From contig JACQGE010000112.1 in NCBI GenBank assembly GCA_016199675.1, positions 1-36,743 on the forward strand: DNA of 36,743 bases. Reading direction: 5' to 3'. The notes beneath the pieces were generated by a model, which was not told the DNA's origin, did no database searches, and saw only the letters and a list, made by a program, of their open reading frames with translations. Source of the DNA: Acidobacteriota bacterium. GTDB taxonomy: Bacteria > Acidobacteriota > Terriglobia > 2-12-FULL-54-10. Positions within the stretch are counted from its first letter, which is position 1. Each line of letters opens with the position of its first letter. Shown here one piece after another: positions 22,733 to 29,985 of this stretch. The position numbers were made by a program, and so were the translations under genes.

Positions 22733-25455
22733 GCAGAAGGCGACCACGATCTATGACGGAGAGACCGAAGAGCGGCTGGGAACAGGGGTCCTTTGCGCTC
22801 CGAGTTCTTAATCCATTTGCTTTTATTGCCATTTTGCTGGCGCTGAGCTTTGCGTTTTCCCGAACGCTATTCACAGCGCCCATTGCGCCGCCCGAGACAA
22901 CCCAGCGAACCGACGCAACCGCGATTGCCGAAGCCATCGAAAGGCTCCCGGTGGTCGGCTCCGTTTTGCTTACCGGCGCCCACCCTGATGATGAAAATAA
23001 CGCTTTGCTGGCTTATTTGGCTCGGGGTCTGCACCTGCGCACAGCCTATCTTTCCGAAACGCGGGGCGATGGCGGGCAAAACCTGATCGGCAACGAACAG
23101 TACGAAGCTCTGGGAATGCTGCGCACCGAAGAACTGCTGGCCGCCAGGCGTCTGGATGGCGCCGACCAATATTTCGGCCAGGCCTACGACTTCGGTTTCT
23201 CAAAGAGCGCCGACGAGACTTTGGAGAAATGGGGGCGCGAACAGGCATTGGGCGACTTCGTCCGCGTGATCCGTTCTTTTCGGCCCGACATTGTAATTTC
23301 CCGCTTCACCGGCACCAGTGCTGATGGTCACGGGCATCACCAGGCTTCCGGCATCCTTACAAAAGAAGCTTTCCGTGCTGCCGCCGACTCTGCTCGCTTT
23401 CCAGAGCAGGTAACGCAAGGATTAAGGCCGTGGCAAGCAACAAAATTGTTTGTCAATCTGTTTCGCGCTTCGGGAAATGCTCCAGGCATTCTCACCATTT
23501 CGGAGGGAGTTTTCAGCTCCATTTACGGCCGGACCTACCCGGAAATCGGGCAAGAGGCTCGCAGTAGGCACCGCAGTCAGGGTATGGGGGCTGGAGGTGG
23601 GCAGCGAGGGCCTGTTTTGGCCTCGTTTCGTTTGTCGGATTCTGTTATTCCGGATCAGGAACCGGATAGAGATTTATTTGCTGGCATGGATTTCACGTTA
23701 AACCGCTTCACGACTCTGGCAGGCGGCTCTCCGGCAGTGACCCAGCGTGTAGAAGCTATCCAAAAAGCCATTGAAACAGCGCGAGAAACGCTTTCTCCCC
23801 TGCAGCCGGAAAAGGTTCTTCCTGCTCTGGCGGAGGGGTTAGATCAGTTGCGGGAATTGCGCGCTGCGATCGAGCAAAGCACCGTGGAGCAATCTTCGAA
23901 AGAGCAGGGCATCTTTTTGCTGGAGATCAAAGAAGCGGACTTCGTGCGGGCAATCAGCCTGTCTGGAGGCGTCTCCGTAGAAGCTGTGGTAAACCGTGGG
24001 GAGCTTGTTCCCGGCGAAACATTTCAGGTAACTGTAAATGGTTTGTTACGAACGCGAGAGTATCTCCAGGCAGGCGAGATTACTTTAACGGCCCCGCAGG
24101 GATGGAAGGTTGAAAAGATTGCGTCTGGTGCTGTCTCGGCGAAAGATCCCGGCGAGATGGAAACCAAGTTTAATATTACCGTGCCAGCAGACGCTCTACC
24201 CTCCCAACCTTACTGGCTAGTGAGTCCACGCACAAATGATTACTTCCCTACGCCTGCGGTTCCTTGGATCGGCGCTCCTTGGAACCCTGCTCTCTTAATG
24301 GCAGATTTCAAATTTTCCTTGAAGGCGGGAGGAAAATCCATCCCCGTTGAACAGCAGACCGATGTGATCTATCGCTATGCGGACCGTGTCTATGGGGAGC
24401 GCGAGCAACCGCTGGTAATCGTGCCGCCGCTAGGCGTTTGGATGAATCCGGAGGTCGCCATCTTCCCGACAGGCTCCGCCTCGAAACAGACCCTGCTTGT
24501 AAGGGTCCGCAACAACACAGCCGGGGAGCAGCGGGGAACCGCTCGACTCGACCTGCCCCCAGGATGGAGTTCCAACCCACCGGCGCAGCCTGTTGTCCTA
24601 GCGAAGCACGGGGATGAAGTCTCTGCCCGGTTTGAAGTCTCAGCTCCGAGTGGGGCCTCTGTAAGCAAGCCGGAACGAAACGCAATCAAAGCCGTCGTCC
24701 AGATCGGGGATCAATTGTTCTCGACCGGCTACCAAGTGATCGACTACCCGCACATTCAAGCCCGGTATTGGTTCCGGCCTGCGGAGGCCGACTTTGTAAG
24801 GCTCGACGTAAAGGTGGCTCCGGGACTTCGCGTCGGCTACGTCATGGGCACTGGCGATGAAGTGCCAGAAGCCTTGAAACAGTTGGGAATTTTGGTAGAG
24901 CCAATCGGGCCGGAAGAATTGGCATTCGGGAACTTAGGCAGGTTTGATGCCATTGTCACGGGCATCCGCGCCTATGAAGTCCGTAATGACTTAGTCAGCA
25001 ACCACGCCCGTCTCATGGAATATGTCAAGAACGGCGGGGTGATGATCGTGCAGTACAGCCGCCCGCTGGGGTATAGCCCCCCGTTAGGGCCTTATCCAAT
25101 GAACCTGGGTTCTCAGCCGCGAGTGACTGTGGAGGAAGCGCCCGTGAATATCCTGGAACCTTCGAACCCGATTTTTCAATCACCAAACCGGATCACAGAA
25201 AAAGATTTTGAAGGCTGGGTCCAGGAGCGTGGCGTGTATTTCATGGAGAGCTGGTCGCCCGAATACCATCCTTTGCTCGAAAGCCACGACCCCGGCGAGC
25301 CACCGCAAAAGGGAGGAATGCTGTTCACCCCTTATGGCAAGGGCTTCTATATTTTTACGGGGTATATCTGGTCCCGCCAATTGCCCGCCGGCGTTCCCGG
25401 CGCATACCGCATTTTCGCCAATCTGGTCAGCCTGGGGAATACAAAAAGGCAGTGA
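22729..25455 (+). CDS. Large membrane-anchored PIG-L family deacetylase
   Basis: Predicted zinc-dependent N-deacetylase or amidase outside the cytoplasm; substrate unknown. Of 908 residues, 26-46 form a signal anchor (LNPFAFIAILLALSFAFSRTL). A PIG-L domain follows with VLLTGAHPDDENNALLAYLARG (metal motif AHPDDE at 84-89), SETRGDGGQNLIG and the metal site HGHH at 201-204. About residues 410-530 and 580-680 look like beta-sandwich modules of the NEW3 kind (GETFQVTVNGLL, LTAPQGWKVEK; VRVRNNTAGEQRGTARLDLPPGW). From about 700 to the end is a glutamine-amidotransferase/ThuA-like fold (GYVMGTGDEVPEALKQLGI, FDAIVTGIRAYEV, KNGGVMIVQYSR). The ATGA overlap with bshA puts it in the bacillithiol operon, but its location argues against a simple bacillithiol-synthesis role. 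Confidence 0.85.
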   Translation: MSRRRPRSMTERPKSGWEQGSFALRVLNPFAFIAILLALSFAFSRTLFTAPIAPPETTQRTDATAIAEAIERLPVVGSVLLTGAHPDDENNALLAYLARGLHLRTAYLSETRGDGGQNLIGNEQYEALGMLRTEELLAARRLDGADQYFGQAYDFGFSKSADETLEKWGREQALGDFVRVIRSFRPDIVISRFTGTSADGHGHHQASGILTKEAFRAAADSARFPEQVTQGLRPWQATKLFVNLFRASGNAPGILTISEGVFSSIYGRTYPEIGQEARSRHRSQGMGAGGGQRGPVLASFRLSDSVIPDQEPDRDLFAGMDFTLNRFTTLAGGSPAVTQRVEAIQKAIETARETLSPLQPEKVLPALAEGLDQLRELRAAIEQSTVEQSSKEQGIFLLEIKEADFVRAISLSGGVSVEAVVNRGELVPGETFQVTVNGLLRTREYLQAGEITLTAPQGWKVEKIASGAVSAKDPGEMETKFNITVPADALPSQPYWLVSPRTNDYFPTPAVPWIGAPWNPALLMADFKFSLKAGGKSIPVEQQTDVIYRYADRVYGEREQPLVIVPPLGVWMNPEVAIFPTGSASKQTLLVRVRNNTAGEQRGTARLDLPPGWSSNPPAQPVVLAKHGDEVSARFEVSAPSGASVSKPERNAIKAVVQIGDQLFSTGYQVIDYPHIQARYWFRPAEADFVRLDVKVAPGLRVGYVMGTGDEVPEALKQLGILVEPIGPEELAFGNLGRFDAIVTGIRAYEVRNDLVSNHARLMEYVKNGGVMIVQYSRPLGYSPPLGPYPMNLGSQPRVTVEEAPVNILEPSNPIFQSPNRITEKDFEGWVQERGVYFMESWSPEYHPLLESHDPGEPPQKGGMLFTPYGKGFYIFTGYIWSRQLPAGVPGAYRIFANLVSLGNTKRQ

Positions 25456-25515
25456 AAAGTGACAAGTGATGAGTGATTGCACCGCGGCTGTTCTTGTCAC
25501 TTATCACTGATCACT
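25451..25515. repeat. Inverted clusters of AGTGANN heptads
   Basis: Four head-to-tail heptads, AGTGAAA, AGTGACA, AGTGATG, AGTGATT, fill 25451-25478. At 25497-25515 the complementary heptads TCACTTA, TCACTGA and TCACT run the other way. AAGTGACAAG (25457-25466) and CTTGTCACTT (25493-25502) form a perfect 10-base stem. The first heptad contains the stop codon of the preceding gene. There is no T-run; it may be a regulatory site for the RelBE module or a transcription barrier. Confidence 0.6.
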
Positions 25516-25526
25516 CGGCACGGCCG

Positions 25527-25560
25527 TTGACGGCTGTTAAACTTAAACTTAAACTTAAAC
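25527..25560 (+). promoter_or_regulatory. RelBE promoter built from TTAAAC hexamer repeats
   Basis: TTGACG at 25527-25532 is followed after 17 bases by TAAACT at 25550-25555. That -10 is part of four exact tandem copies of TTAAAC at 25537-25560. Only the third copy has ideal -35 spacing. The -10 ends 7 bases before the ATG, so the transcript would be leaderless. Changes in hexamer number would move the start codon in 6-base steps. Confidence 0.5.
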
Positions 25561-25562
25561 TT

Positions 25563-25781
25563 ATGAAAGTCATTACAATTCCGAAAACATTATCCAAAGA
25601 GGGCGATCTGGTCGTTATCCCTCGCAGAGAATATGAAAAGCTCCTCCAGCTAAAGAAGATAAGAGAATTTCAACCTACCGCCAAGCAAAAAGACGCCTTG
25701 AGGGGAGCGGAACGAAATCTCAAGAAGGGAAAGACGCTTTCCTACAATGCCGTCGCCAGAGCCTTGGATCTTGCAGATTGA
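25563..25781 (+). CDS. Antitoxin of a RelBE-type module, 72 aa
   Basis: Small antitoxin: MKVITIPKTLSKEGDLVVIPRREYEKLL looks like an AbrB/Phd-like N-terminal DNA-binding module. A charged tail follows (KQKDALRGAERNLKKGKTLSYNAVARALDLAD) that would wrap the toxin. The in-frame reading extends upstream through the hexamer repeat as Lys-Leu repeats. The ATG at 25563 is chosen because it begins the recognisable domain and follows the promoter. There is no ribosome site. It overlaps the toxin start by 35 bases, a normal arrangement for this kind of pair. Confidence 0.82.
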   Translation: MKVITIPKTLSKEGDLVVIPRREYEKLLQLKKIREFQPTAKQKDALRGAERNLKKGKTLSYNAVARALDLAD

Positions 25782-26016
25782 TCCGGGCGTGTTGCGGAAA
25801 CTGAAAGAGATTCCGAAGGGTGATGCCAAGAGAATTCTCCGAGCTATCAAAGGGCTTCTGCTCAATCCTTACTACGGAGATATCCAGAAGATGAAAGGGC
25901 AAGAGAACGTTTGGCGGCGACGGATTGGGTCCTACCGCTTCTTCTGCAAGTTGTTCGCCAGTGAAAGAATTATCCTCGTGTTTCACCTTGAAAGAAGGAC
26001 ATCCACTACCTATTGA
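25747..26016 (+). CDS. relE: RelE-family mRNA interferase toxin
   Basis: 89-residue RelE/ParE-superfamily toxin: WILQIDPGVLRKLKEIPKGDAKRILRAIKGLLLNPYYGDIQKMKGQENVWRRRIGSYRFFCKLFASERIILVFHLERRTSTTY. The pattern of Leu-rich helices, KMKG..NVWRRRIGSYR and the closing ILVFHLERR strand is the standard RelE core, with the basic residues used for mRNA cleavage. The start within the antitoxin gene implies coupled translation. A short GGGGG/CCCCC inverted repeat with no T-run lies just after the stop. Confidence 0.88.
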   Translation: MPSPEPWILQIDPGVLRKLKEIPKGDAKRILRAIKGLLLNPYYGDIQKMKGQENVWRRRIGSYRFFCKLFASERIILVFHLERRTSTTY

Positions 26017-26051
26017 GGGGGCACTCCCCCCGCTACCATAGCCACTGCTTG

Positions 26052-26609
26052 CTATGAAACATTCTTCCCCTTCTGCCGATTACATTGCTCACATAATAGT
26101 TGAATGTTCCGTTCCGTATTGCTGCCCCCGTCAGCGAACGGAATAATGTGATCGAATTCGAGCTTCTCCTGACTGCCACACTTCACACACTTCCCTTCGT
26201 CCCTCTGCCAGACGAACAGCCGTACCGACTCCATTATCTTTTCCCTCTTCGCGGAGGGGGTGCGTTCCAAATTCTCAAACGCTTCGATCTGCTTTTGCAT
26301 TCGCTTCCAGTTGCTCTCAGCACGAAGAACGCGATGCTTGATGTGAACCAAAAGCTCCTCGTTGGTTATCCCCCCGGTATTTTCAACTATGAGCACTCGG
26401 TTATGAAAGAGCCAATATCCGTCGGGCATGTCCGGGATTGGAATTGGCTCTCGGTTCTGCTTCTCTACATTATATTTGGATACCTGAGCCGTAAACTGGA
26501 TCGTTCTGTCAGAAGCCCCCTTGCCCACGCGGTATGGAATCGCGAAATTGCCTTGGCCATCCAGTTGAACCGTACAAAGCAACTTGATGGTTGGATTTAG
26601 ACTCTTCAT
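26052..26609 (-). CDS. HNH endonuclease domain protein
   Basis: 185-residue protein with a C-terminal HNH nuclease domain of the bacterial McrA-like type: FVWQRDEGKCVKCGSQEKLEFDHIIPFADGGSNTERNIQLLCEQCNRQKGKN, at about residues 131-183. It contains both CxxC zinc pairs, the catalytic His in FDHIIP, the Asn of NTERNIQLLC and the closing residues. The N-terminal 115 residues are unrecognised (beta-rich, then a charged helix around EELLVHIKHRVLRAESNWKRMQKQIEAFENL). A TATAAT ends 9 bases before the ATG. It is convergent with the RelBE module, and its sequence is less GC-rich than the core genes. Restriction, homing or defence use cannot be told apart; no methylase is nearby. Confidence 0.85.
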   Translation of the reverse strand: MKSLNPTIKLLCTVQLDGQGNFAIPYRVGKGASDRTIQFTAQVSKYNVEKQNREPIPIPDMPDGYWLFHNRVLIVENTGGITNEELLVHIKHRVLRAESNWKRMQKQIEAFENLERTPSAKREKIMESVRLFVWQRDEGKCVKCGSQEKLEFDHIIPFADGGSNTERNIQLLCEQCNRQKGKNVS

Positions 26610-26618
26610 TTTCAGCTT

Positions 26619-26624
26619 ATTATA
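26619..26624 (-). promoter_or_regulatory. Candidate -10 element for the HNH gene
   Basis: A consensus TATAAT (26624 to 26619, minus strand) ends 9 bases before the start codon, with only a weak -35. A leaderless transcript is implied; no ribosome site is present. Confidence 0.4.
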
Positions 26625-26741
26625 CGCAAACCGAGCACAAGTTCATTCCGACCGCTAGTCTTGTCGCTCCACCAGCCCCCACCTCCCGGCGTTTTGATCC
26701 ACAGCACGCTGCCTTTGGGTGCCGTGAAGGTGCATTTGAGC

Positions 26742-27233
26742 CTAGTTCGCTACCAGTAGAGCCACGGCATGGGCCGCAGCCATCGGCGAGGAAGAGGGAA
26801 ATAATCCTTCACTGGTTTTTGCTTTTACGTTGACCTGTCCCAACTCTACAGCCAGCGCGGCTGCCAGGCTTTCTTTGATTTGTGGAATGTAGGGGGCTAA
26901 TCTGGGCTGGTCGAGCACCACGACGCTATCCACGTTGAGGATGCTCAGTCCCGTTTCGGCCAAAAGGTGGCGGATCGTATCCAAGAACTTCAGGCTGCTG
27001 GTGTCTTTCCATTGAGGGTCTGAGTCCGGGAAGTAATGGCCAATGTCGCCTAGGCCAGACGCGCCAAGCAGGGCATCCGCAATGGCGTGCGTGAGCACAT
27101 CGCCGTCGGAGTGGCCCAGCAAGCCCAGCGGCGAAGGAATCTCAATCCCTCCCAGCACCAGCTTGCGGCCTTCCACCAGGCGGTGCGTGTCATATCCAAT
27201 GCCGCAGCGCAACCCGTATTGTTCTTTACTCAC
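26742..27233 (-). CDS. ispF: 2-C-methyl-D-erythritol 2,4-cyclodiphosphate synthase
   Basis: MEP-pathway enzyme that cyclises CDP-methylerythritol phosphate. The 163-residue protein starts with LRCGIGYDTHRLVEGRKLVLGGIEIPSPLGLLGHSDGDVLTHAIADALLGASGLGDIGHYFPDSDPQW, with the metal ligands in DTH and the GHSDGDVL loop intact. The C-terminal part has KAKTSEGLFPSSSPMAAAHAVALLVAN. The usual GFxGRxEGIAA stretch of the family is replaced by FPSSSPMAAA and is one residue shorter. The reading frame continues normally to AHAVALL, so this is substitution, not frameshift. It lies 91 bases downstream of ispD on the same strand, a common pairing. Confidence 0.93.
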   Translation of the reverse strand: MSKEQYGLRCGIGYDTHRLVEGRKLVLGGIEIPSPLGLLGHSDGDVLTHAIADALLGASGLGDIGHYFPDSDPQWKDTSSLKFLDTIRHLLAETGLSILNVDSVVVLDQPRLAPYIPQIKESLAAALAVELGQVNVKAKTSEGLFPSSSPMAAAHAVALLVAN

Positions 27234-27324
27234 GATTTTGCAACTCCCCGGTGCTCATAACTCTTTTCCCATCTTCTTCCTCTAGCCACAGTTTGGTAAA
27301 GATATTATGGGACCGAGCATGGAA

Positions 27325-28086
27325 TTAGCGATTCCCGGCGGGACGACGCGGCCCGCGGGCCAGGACACCCGTTGCAGTAGAGGCTTCGCCCAATGTGTGG
27401 CGCTCCTGCTCCAGGTAAAAGCGCGCTAGATCTAGATCAGAGGGTTTCGTGATTTTAATATTGCGCTCCGAGCCGGGAACAACCGTGATCTCTTCTCCTA
27501 AATGTTCCACCAGGCTGGCTTCGTCGGTCCCGTGGAAATCCTCCTCACGCGCTTTAGCAAACGCCCGCTTGAGGACGTCATAGCGAAACACCTGTGGGGT
27601 TTGCGCCAAAACGATTCGTTCCCGTGGAAGGGTCCCCAGGATTCGGGTTCGTTCCACCTGTTTGACGGTATCCACGCTGAGGACGCCGAGAATGGCCGCG
27701 CCCGTTTTGGCGGCCTCTTCGATGACCGCCGAGATCAGCGCTGGCGAGACAAAGGGGCGCACGGCGTCATGCACTGCTACCAGGTCCGTGTCCGGCGGCA
27801 CAACACGCAGGCAATTTTCCACGGACTCCTGGCGATGGCTGCCGCCAGGCACCGCCGTCACACTCTTTCCCAAGTCCTCCCGCTTCAGCATGGTTTGAAT
27901 CTCCGCCATGTCTTCGGGCGGGGCGGCGATGAAAATCTCGGTAATGTCCTGGCAGGTGGAGAATTTGCGCAGGGTATGAACCAGGATCGGGGTGTCGTCC
28001 AGCTTTAACAGGGGTTTCTTGTGGAGACCCATGCGGACTCCCAAGCCGGCCGCTGGGAGAATGGCTGCTACTTTCCGTTCTTTCAT
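27325..28086 (-). CDS. ispD: 2-C-methyl-D-erythritol 4-phosphate cytidylyltransferase
   Basis: MEP-pathway enzyme that forms CDP-methylerythritol. The 253-residue protein has the nucleotide-binding N-terminus VAAILPAAGLGVRMGLHKKPLLKLDDTPILVHTLRKF, GGSHRQESVENCL, the Asp-containing DLVAVHDAVRPFVSPALIS, PRERIVLAQTPQVFRYDVLKRAF, TDEASLVEHLG and VPGSERNIKITKPSDLDLARFYL. All belong to IspD. The C-terminal 25 residues (TLGEASTATGVLARGPRRPAGNR) are an unusual low-complexity tail. GGGGAG lies 6 bases before the ATG. It leads the ispD-ispF pair and is divergent from the Trm112-like gene. Confidence 0.95.
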   Translation of the reverse strand: MKERKVAAILPAAGLGVRMGLHKKPLLKLDDTPILVHTLRKFSTCQDITEIFIAAPPEDMAEIQTMLKREDLGKSVTAVPGGSHRQESVENCLRVVPPDTDLVAVHDAVRPFVSPALISAVIEEAAKTGAAILGVLSVDTVKQVERTRILGTLPRERIVLAQTPQVFRYDVLKRAFAKAREEDFHGTDEASLVEHLGEEITVVPGSERNIKITKPSDLDLARFYLEQERHTLGEASTATGVLARGPRRPAGNR

Positions 28087-28174
28087 AAGTGGCTCCCCAT
28101 CTGGGGGTGCTCAACATTTTCCAGCAAAGCGTTTGCCCCGTCAACAGGGATGGCTATGTGCTTCATCTCGGCCA

Positions 28175-28203
28175 TTGCACGCCGTCCTACAGTCTGCTAA
28201 AGT
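28175..28203 (+). promoter_or_regulatory. Possible promoter for the Trm112-like gene
   Basis: TTGCAC at 28175-28180 and TAAAGT at 28198-28203, 17 bases apart. The hexamers are imperfect but the spacing is ideal, and the predicted start is near 28210. That favours ATG 28231 over ATG 28219 as the translation start. Confidence 0.4.
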
Positions 28204-28230
28204 GAGGGAACTTGCTAAATGGGGTATACG

Positions 28231-28404
28231 ATGGCCATCAGTCAAGAGTTATTGAATATTCTAGTTTGCCCGCTTTGTAAGGCTCCAGTTCACCTGAAAG
28301 CAGATCAGTCCGGGCTCAAATGCGAAAAGTGCCGCCGCGTCTATCCGATCAAGGACGATATTCCCGTCATGTTGATTGATGAGGCAACCATCGAACCAGA
28401 ATGA
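28231..28404 (+). CDS. Trm112/UPF0434-family zinc-ribbon protein
   Basis: 57-residue protein with the Trm112-like fold: ELLNILVCPLCKAPVHLKADQSGLKCEKCRRVYPIKDDIPVML. Two CxxC pairs (CPLC, CEKC) should bind one zinc. In eukaryotes and archaea Trm112 activates several methyltransferases; bacterial UPF0434 members are little studied and are often found near lipid A or LPS genes. GGGG lies 6 bases before the chosen ATG. An in-frame ATG at 28219 has its own GAGGGA and cannot be excluded. The stop overlaps the start of the following glycosyltransferase by four bases (ATGA). Confidence 0.88.
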   Translation: MAISQELLNILVCPLCKAPVHLKADQSGLKCEKCRRVYPIKDDIPVMLIDEATIEPE

Positions 28405-29507
28405 CAGAGATTGCAGAGCTTGGTTCGCAGTTAGCAGCTGCCGAGGGCTTGGCAGGCCTCCCCGTCGGCGCGCAGGTGCTGGTGATCCGCTTGCGCTCGA
28501 TGGGCGACACGGTGCTGATGACTCCCGCCTTGCGGTTGTTGCATGACTGGCGGCCGGACCTACAGGTATCCGTCTTGGCAGAGTCACCCTGGGATGAAAT
28601 CTTGGAAGGAAACCCCGCGATCCATTCGGTGATCCCTTTGAGGGGAAAGCTCCGGACGGCATACCGAATTTGGCGCGAGAAGTTTGCGGCAGTCGTCAAT
28701 CTTCACGGAGGCCCCACCAGCGCCTTTCTGACACGTTCCAGTCGAGCGAAATTGCGCGCCGGCTTCGACCATTTCCGCCACGCTTCCGCTTATAACCTGC
28801 ATGCCCCGACGGCGCAAGAAGTCTTAAGACGAAAAGGGGCGGTGCACACGGCAGAGCACGCCGCTTCGTTCTTTTTCTGGTTGGGTGTTCCTCCGGCGGA
28901 AATTCCTTCCGCAGAAATTTTTCCTTCCCCCACTGCCATAGAGCGCATGCAAGCCAGATTACGGTCCCAAGGCATTGAGGAAGGGGAAGAGTACGCCGTC
29001 CTCCACCCGTCGGCTTCCTATGCCAGCAAGCAATGGAGGATCAAAGGATTTGCGGAGGTGGGCGATTACCTGGACCGGAAATTTGGTTTGCGGTCTGTTT
29101 TCGCTTGCAGCCGCGCCGAAGCAGAGTTGCTCGACGAATTGGAGTACCATATGTCGTCCCCCTTCTTCCGTGCGGTCGGCTGGCCCATCCGGGAGCTTGT
29201 GGCGCTGACCGCCGGGGCGCGCATCTTTGTCGGCAACGATTCAGGGCCTGCCCATATTGCGGCTGCGGCGCGGATTCCCGTCCTGGTTATTTTTGGCTCT
29301 TCCCACGCGGCGGTTTGGGGACCCTGGAAAGCAGTCAACTCAGCTATCGTCCAAAATTATTTTGATTGCAACCCTTGTCCCGGAGATCGCTGCTACGTTT
29401 ACGACGAACCCCGCTGCATCCTTTCCATTACTACGGAGCAGGCCAAAGTCTATCTGGACGCGTTGCTCCGCCCCCCTTCTTCCAGACCATTTTTACAGTG
29501 GTTGTAG
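28401..29507 (+). CDS. Heptosyltransferase-family (GT9) glycosyltransferase
   Basis: A third GT9 enzyme, 368 residues, probably acting on the LPS core or a related glycolipid. After a 25-residue extension come VLVIRLRSMGDTVLMTPALRLLHDW, VVNLHGGPTSAFLTRSSRAKLRAGFDHF, AVLHPSASYASKQWRIKGFAEVGDYL, and IFVGNDSGPAHIAAAARIPVLVIFGSSHAAVWGPW. A Cys-rich CNPCPGDRCYVYDEPRC follows near residues 325-340. The opening resembles WaaQ-type enzymes more than WaaC or WaaF, but donor and acceptor cannot be assigned. Translation is coupled to the Trm112-like gene. It converges with the minus-strand gene that ends 13 bases downstream. Confidence 0.85.
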   Translation: MTEIAELGSQLAAAEGLAGLPVGAQVLVIRLRSMGDTVLMTPALRLLHDWRPDLQVSVLAESPWDEILEGNPAIHSVIPLRGKLRTAYRIWREKFAAVVNLHGGPTSAFLTRSSRAKLRAGFDHFRHASAYNLHAPTAQEVLRRKGAVHTAEHAASFFFWLGVPPAEIPSAEIFPSPTAIERMQARLRSQGIEEGEEYAVLHPSASYASKQWRIKGFAEVGDYLDRKFGLRSVFACSRAEAELLDELEYHMSSPFFRAVGWPIRELVALTAGARIFVGNDSGPAHIAAAARIPVLVIFGSSHAAVWGPWKAVNSAIVQNYFDCNPCPGDRCYVYDEPRCILSITTEQAKVYLDALLRPPSSRPFLQWL

Positions 29508-29520
29508 CATTCCCTCTAGA

Positions 29521-29913
29521 TTATGGCGGGAAACTGAGGCTTTTGTCCTTCTTCTCAACCCACAGTCGGATGAGGCGGCGATTGACGATAACACGAACAA
29601 CAACCCCGCTCCCACGGGCCGTGGATCCCGTAATGCGGAAACGCCGGACAAGCCCCTGAGGGCTATTCGACCCCCAGTCTTCCATGAAGTCCTTGAATTT
29701 GTAGTATTCGCTGGGCTGCCATATCCGATATGCTTCCTCAAAGTCTTGGCGTTGCAGCGCCTCGAAAAAATGCAGCGCCTGCCGCTCTTCCGCATAGTTC
29801 TTGAATTGGTAGAGGAGATACGCCGTCAGGAGAACAAAAAACGCCATGCCGCTCACAAGAAGGCGCATTCGTCGAGATTCCTTCGAAACTACTGGCCCGA
29901 GATGTTCAAACAT
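29521..29913 (-). CDS. Single-helix membrane protein, shorter tandem paralogue, 130 aa
   Basis: Function unknown. Layout: short cytoplasmic N-terminus (MFEHLGPVVSKESRR), one membrane helix (MRLLVSGMAFFVLLTAYLLYQFKNY), and a small exported domain: ERQALHFFEALQRQDFEEAYRIWQPSEYYKFKDFMEDWG, then a beta-rich part ending LWVEKKDKSLSFPP. The exported part recalls small NTF2-like (DUF4878-type) domains, but that is only resemblance. It is clearly a duplicate of the next gene upstream, the two matching along nearly their whole shared length. GAGG lies 10 bases before the ATG. Confidence 0.78.
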   Translation of the reverse strand: MFEHLGPVVSKESRRMRLLVSGMAFFVLLTAYLLYQFKNYAEERQALHFFEALQRQDFEEAYRIWQPSEYYKFKDFMEDWGSNSPQGLVRRFRITGSTARGSGVVVRVIVNRRLIRLWVEKKDKSLSFPP

Positions 29914-29985
29914 GGCGAGCTTGCCTCAGTAAGAAGGCAATTCCGGAACTGGAGCGACGCGTTTTCAACTGGTTTGCGGACAGGA

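Noticed and set aside
26014-26035. GGGGG-CCCCC inverted repeat after the RelE-type toxin as a terminator
   Set aside because: The stem is about 5 bases with almost no loop and no T-run follows, so termination is not supported.
26742-26830. Frameshift near the C-terminus of ispF
   Set aside because: Although the GF.GR.EG loop is altered, the frame before and after it both match the family, so no compensating shifts are needed.
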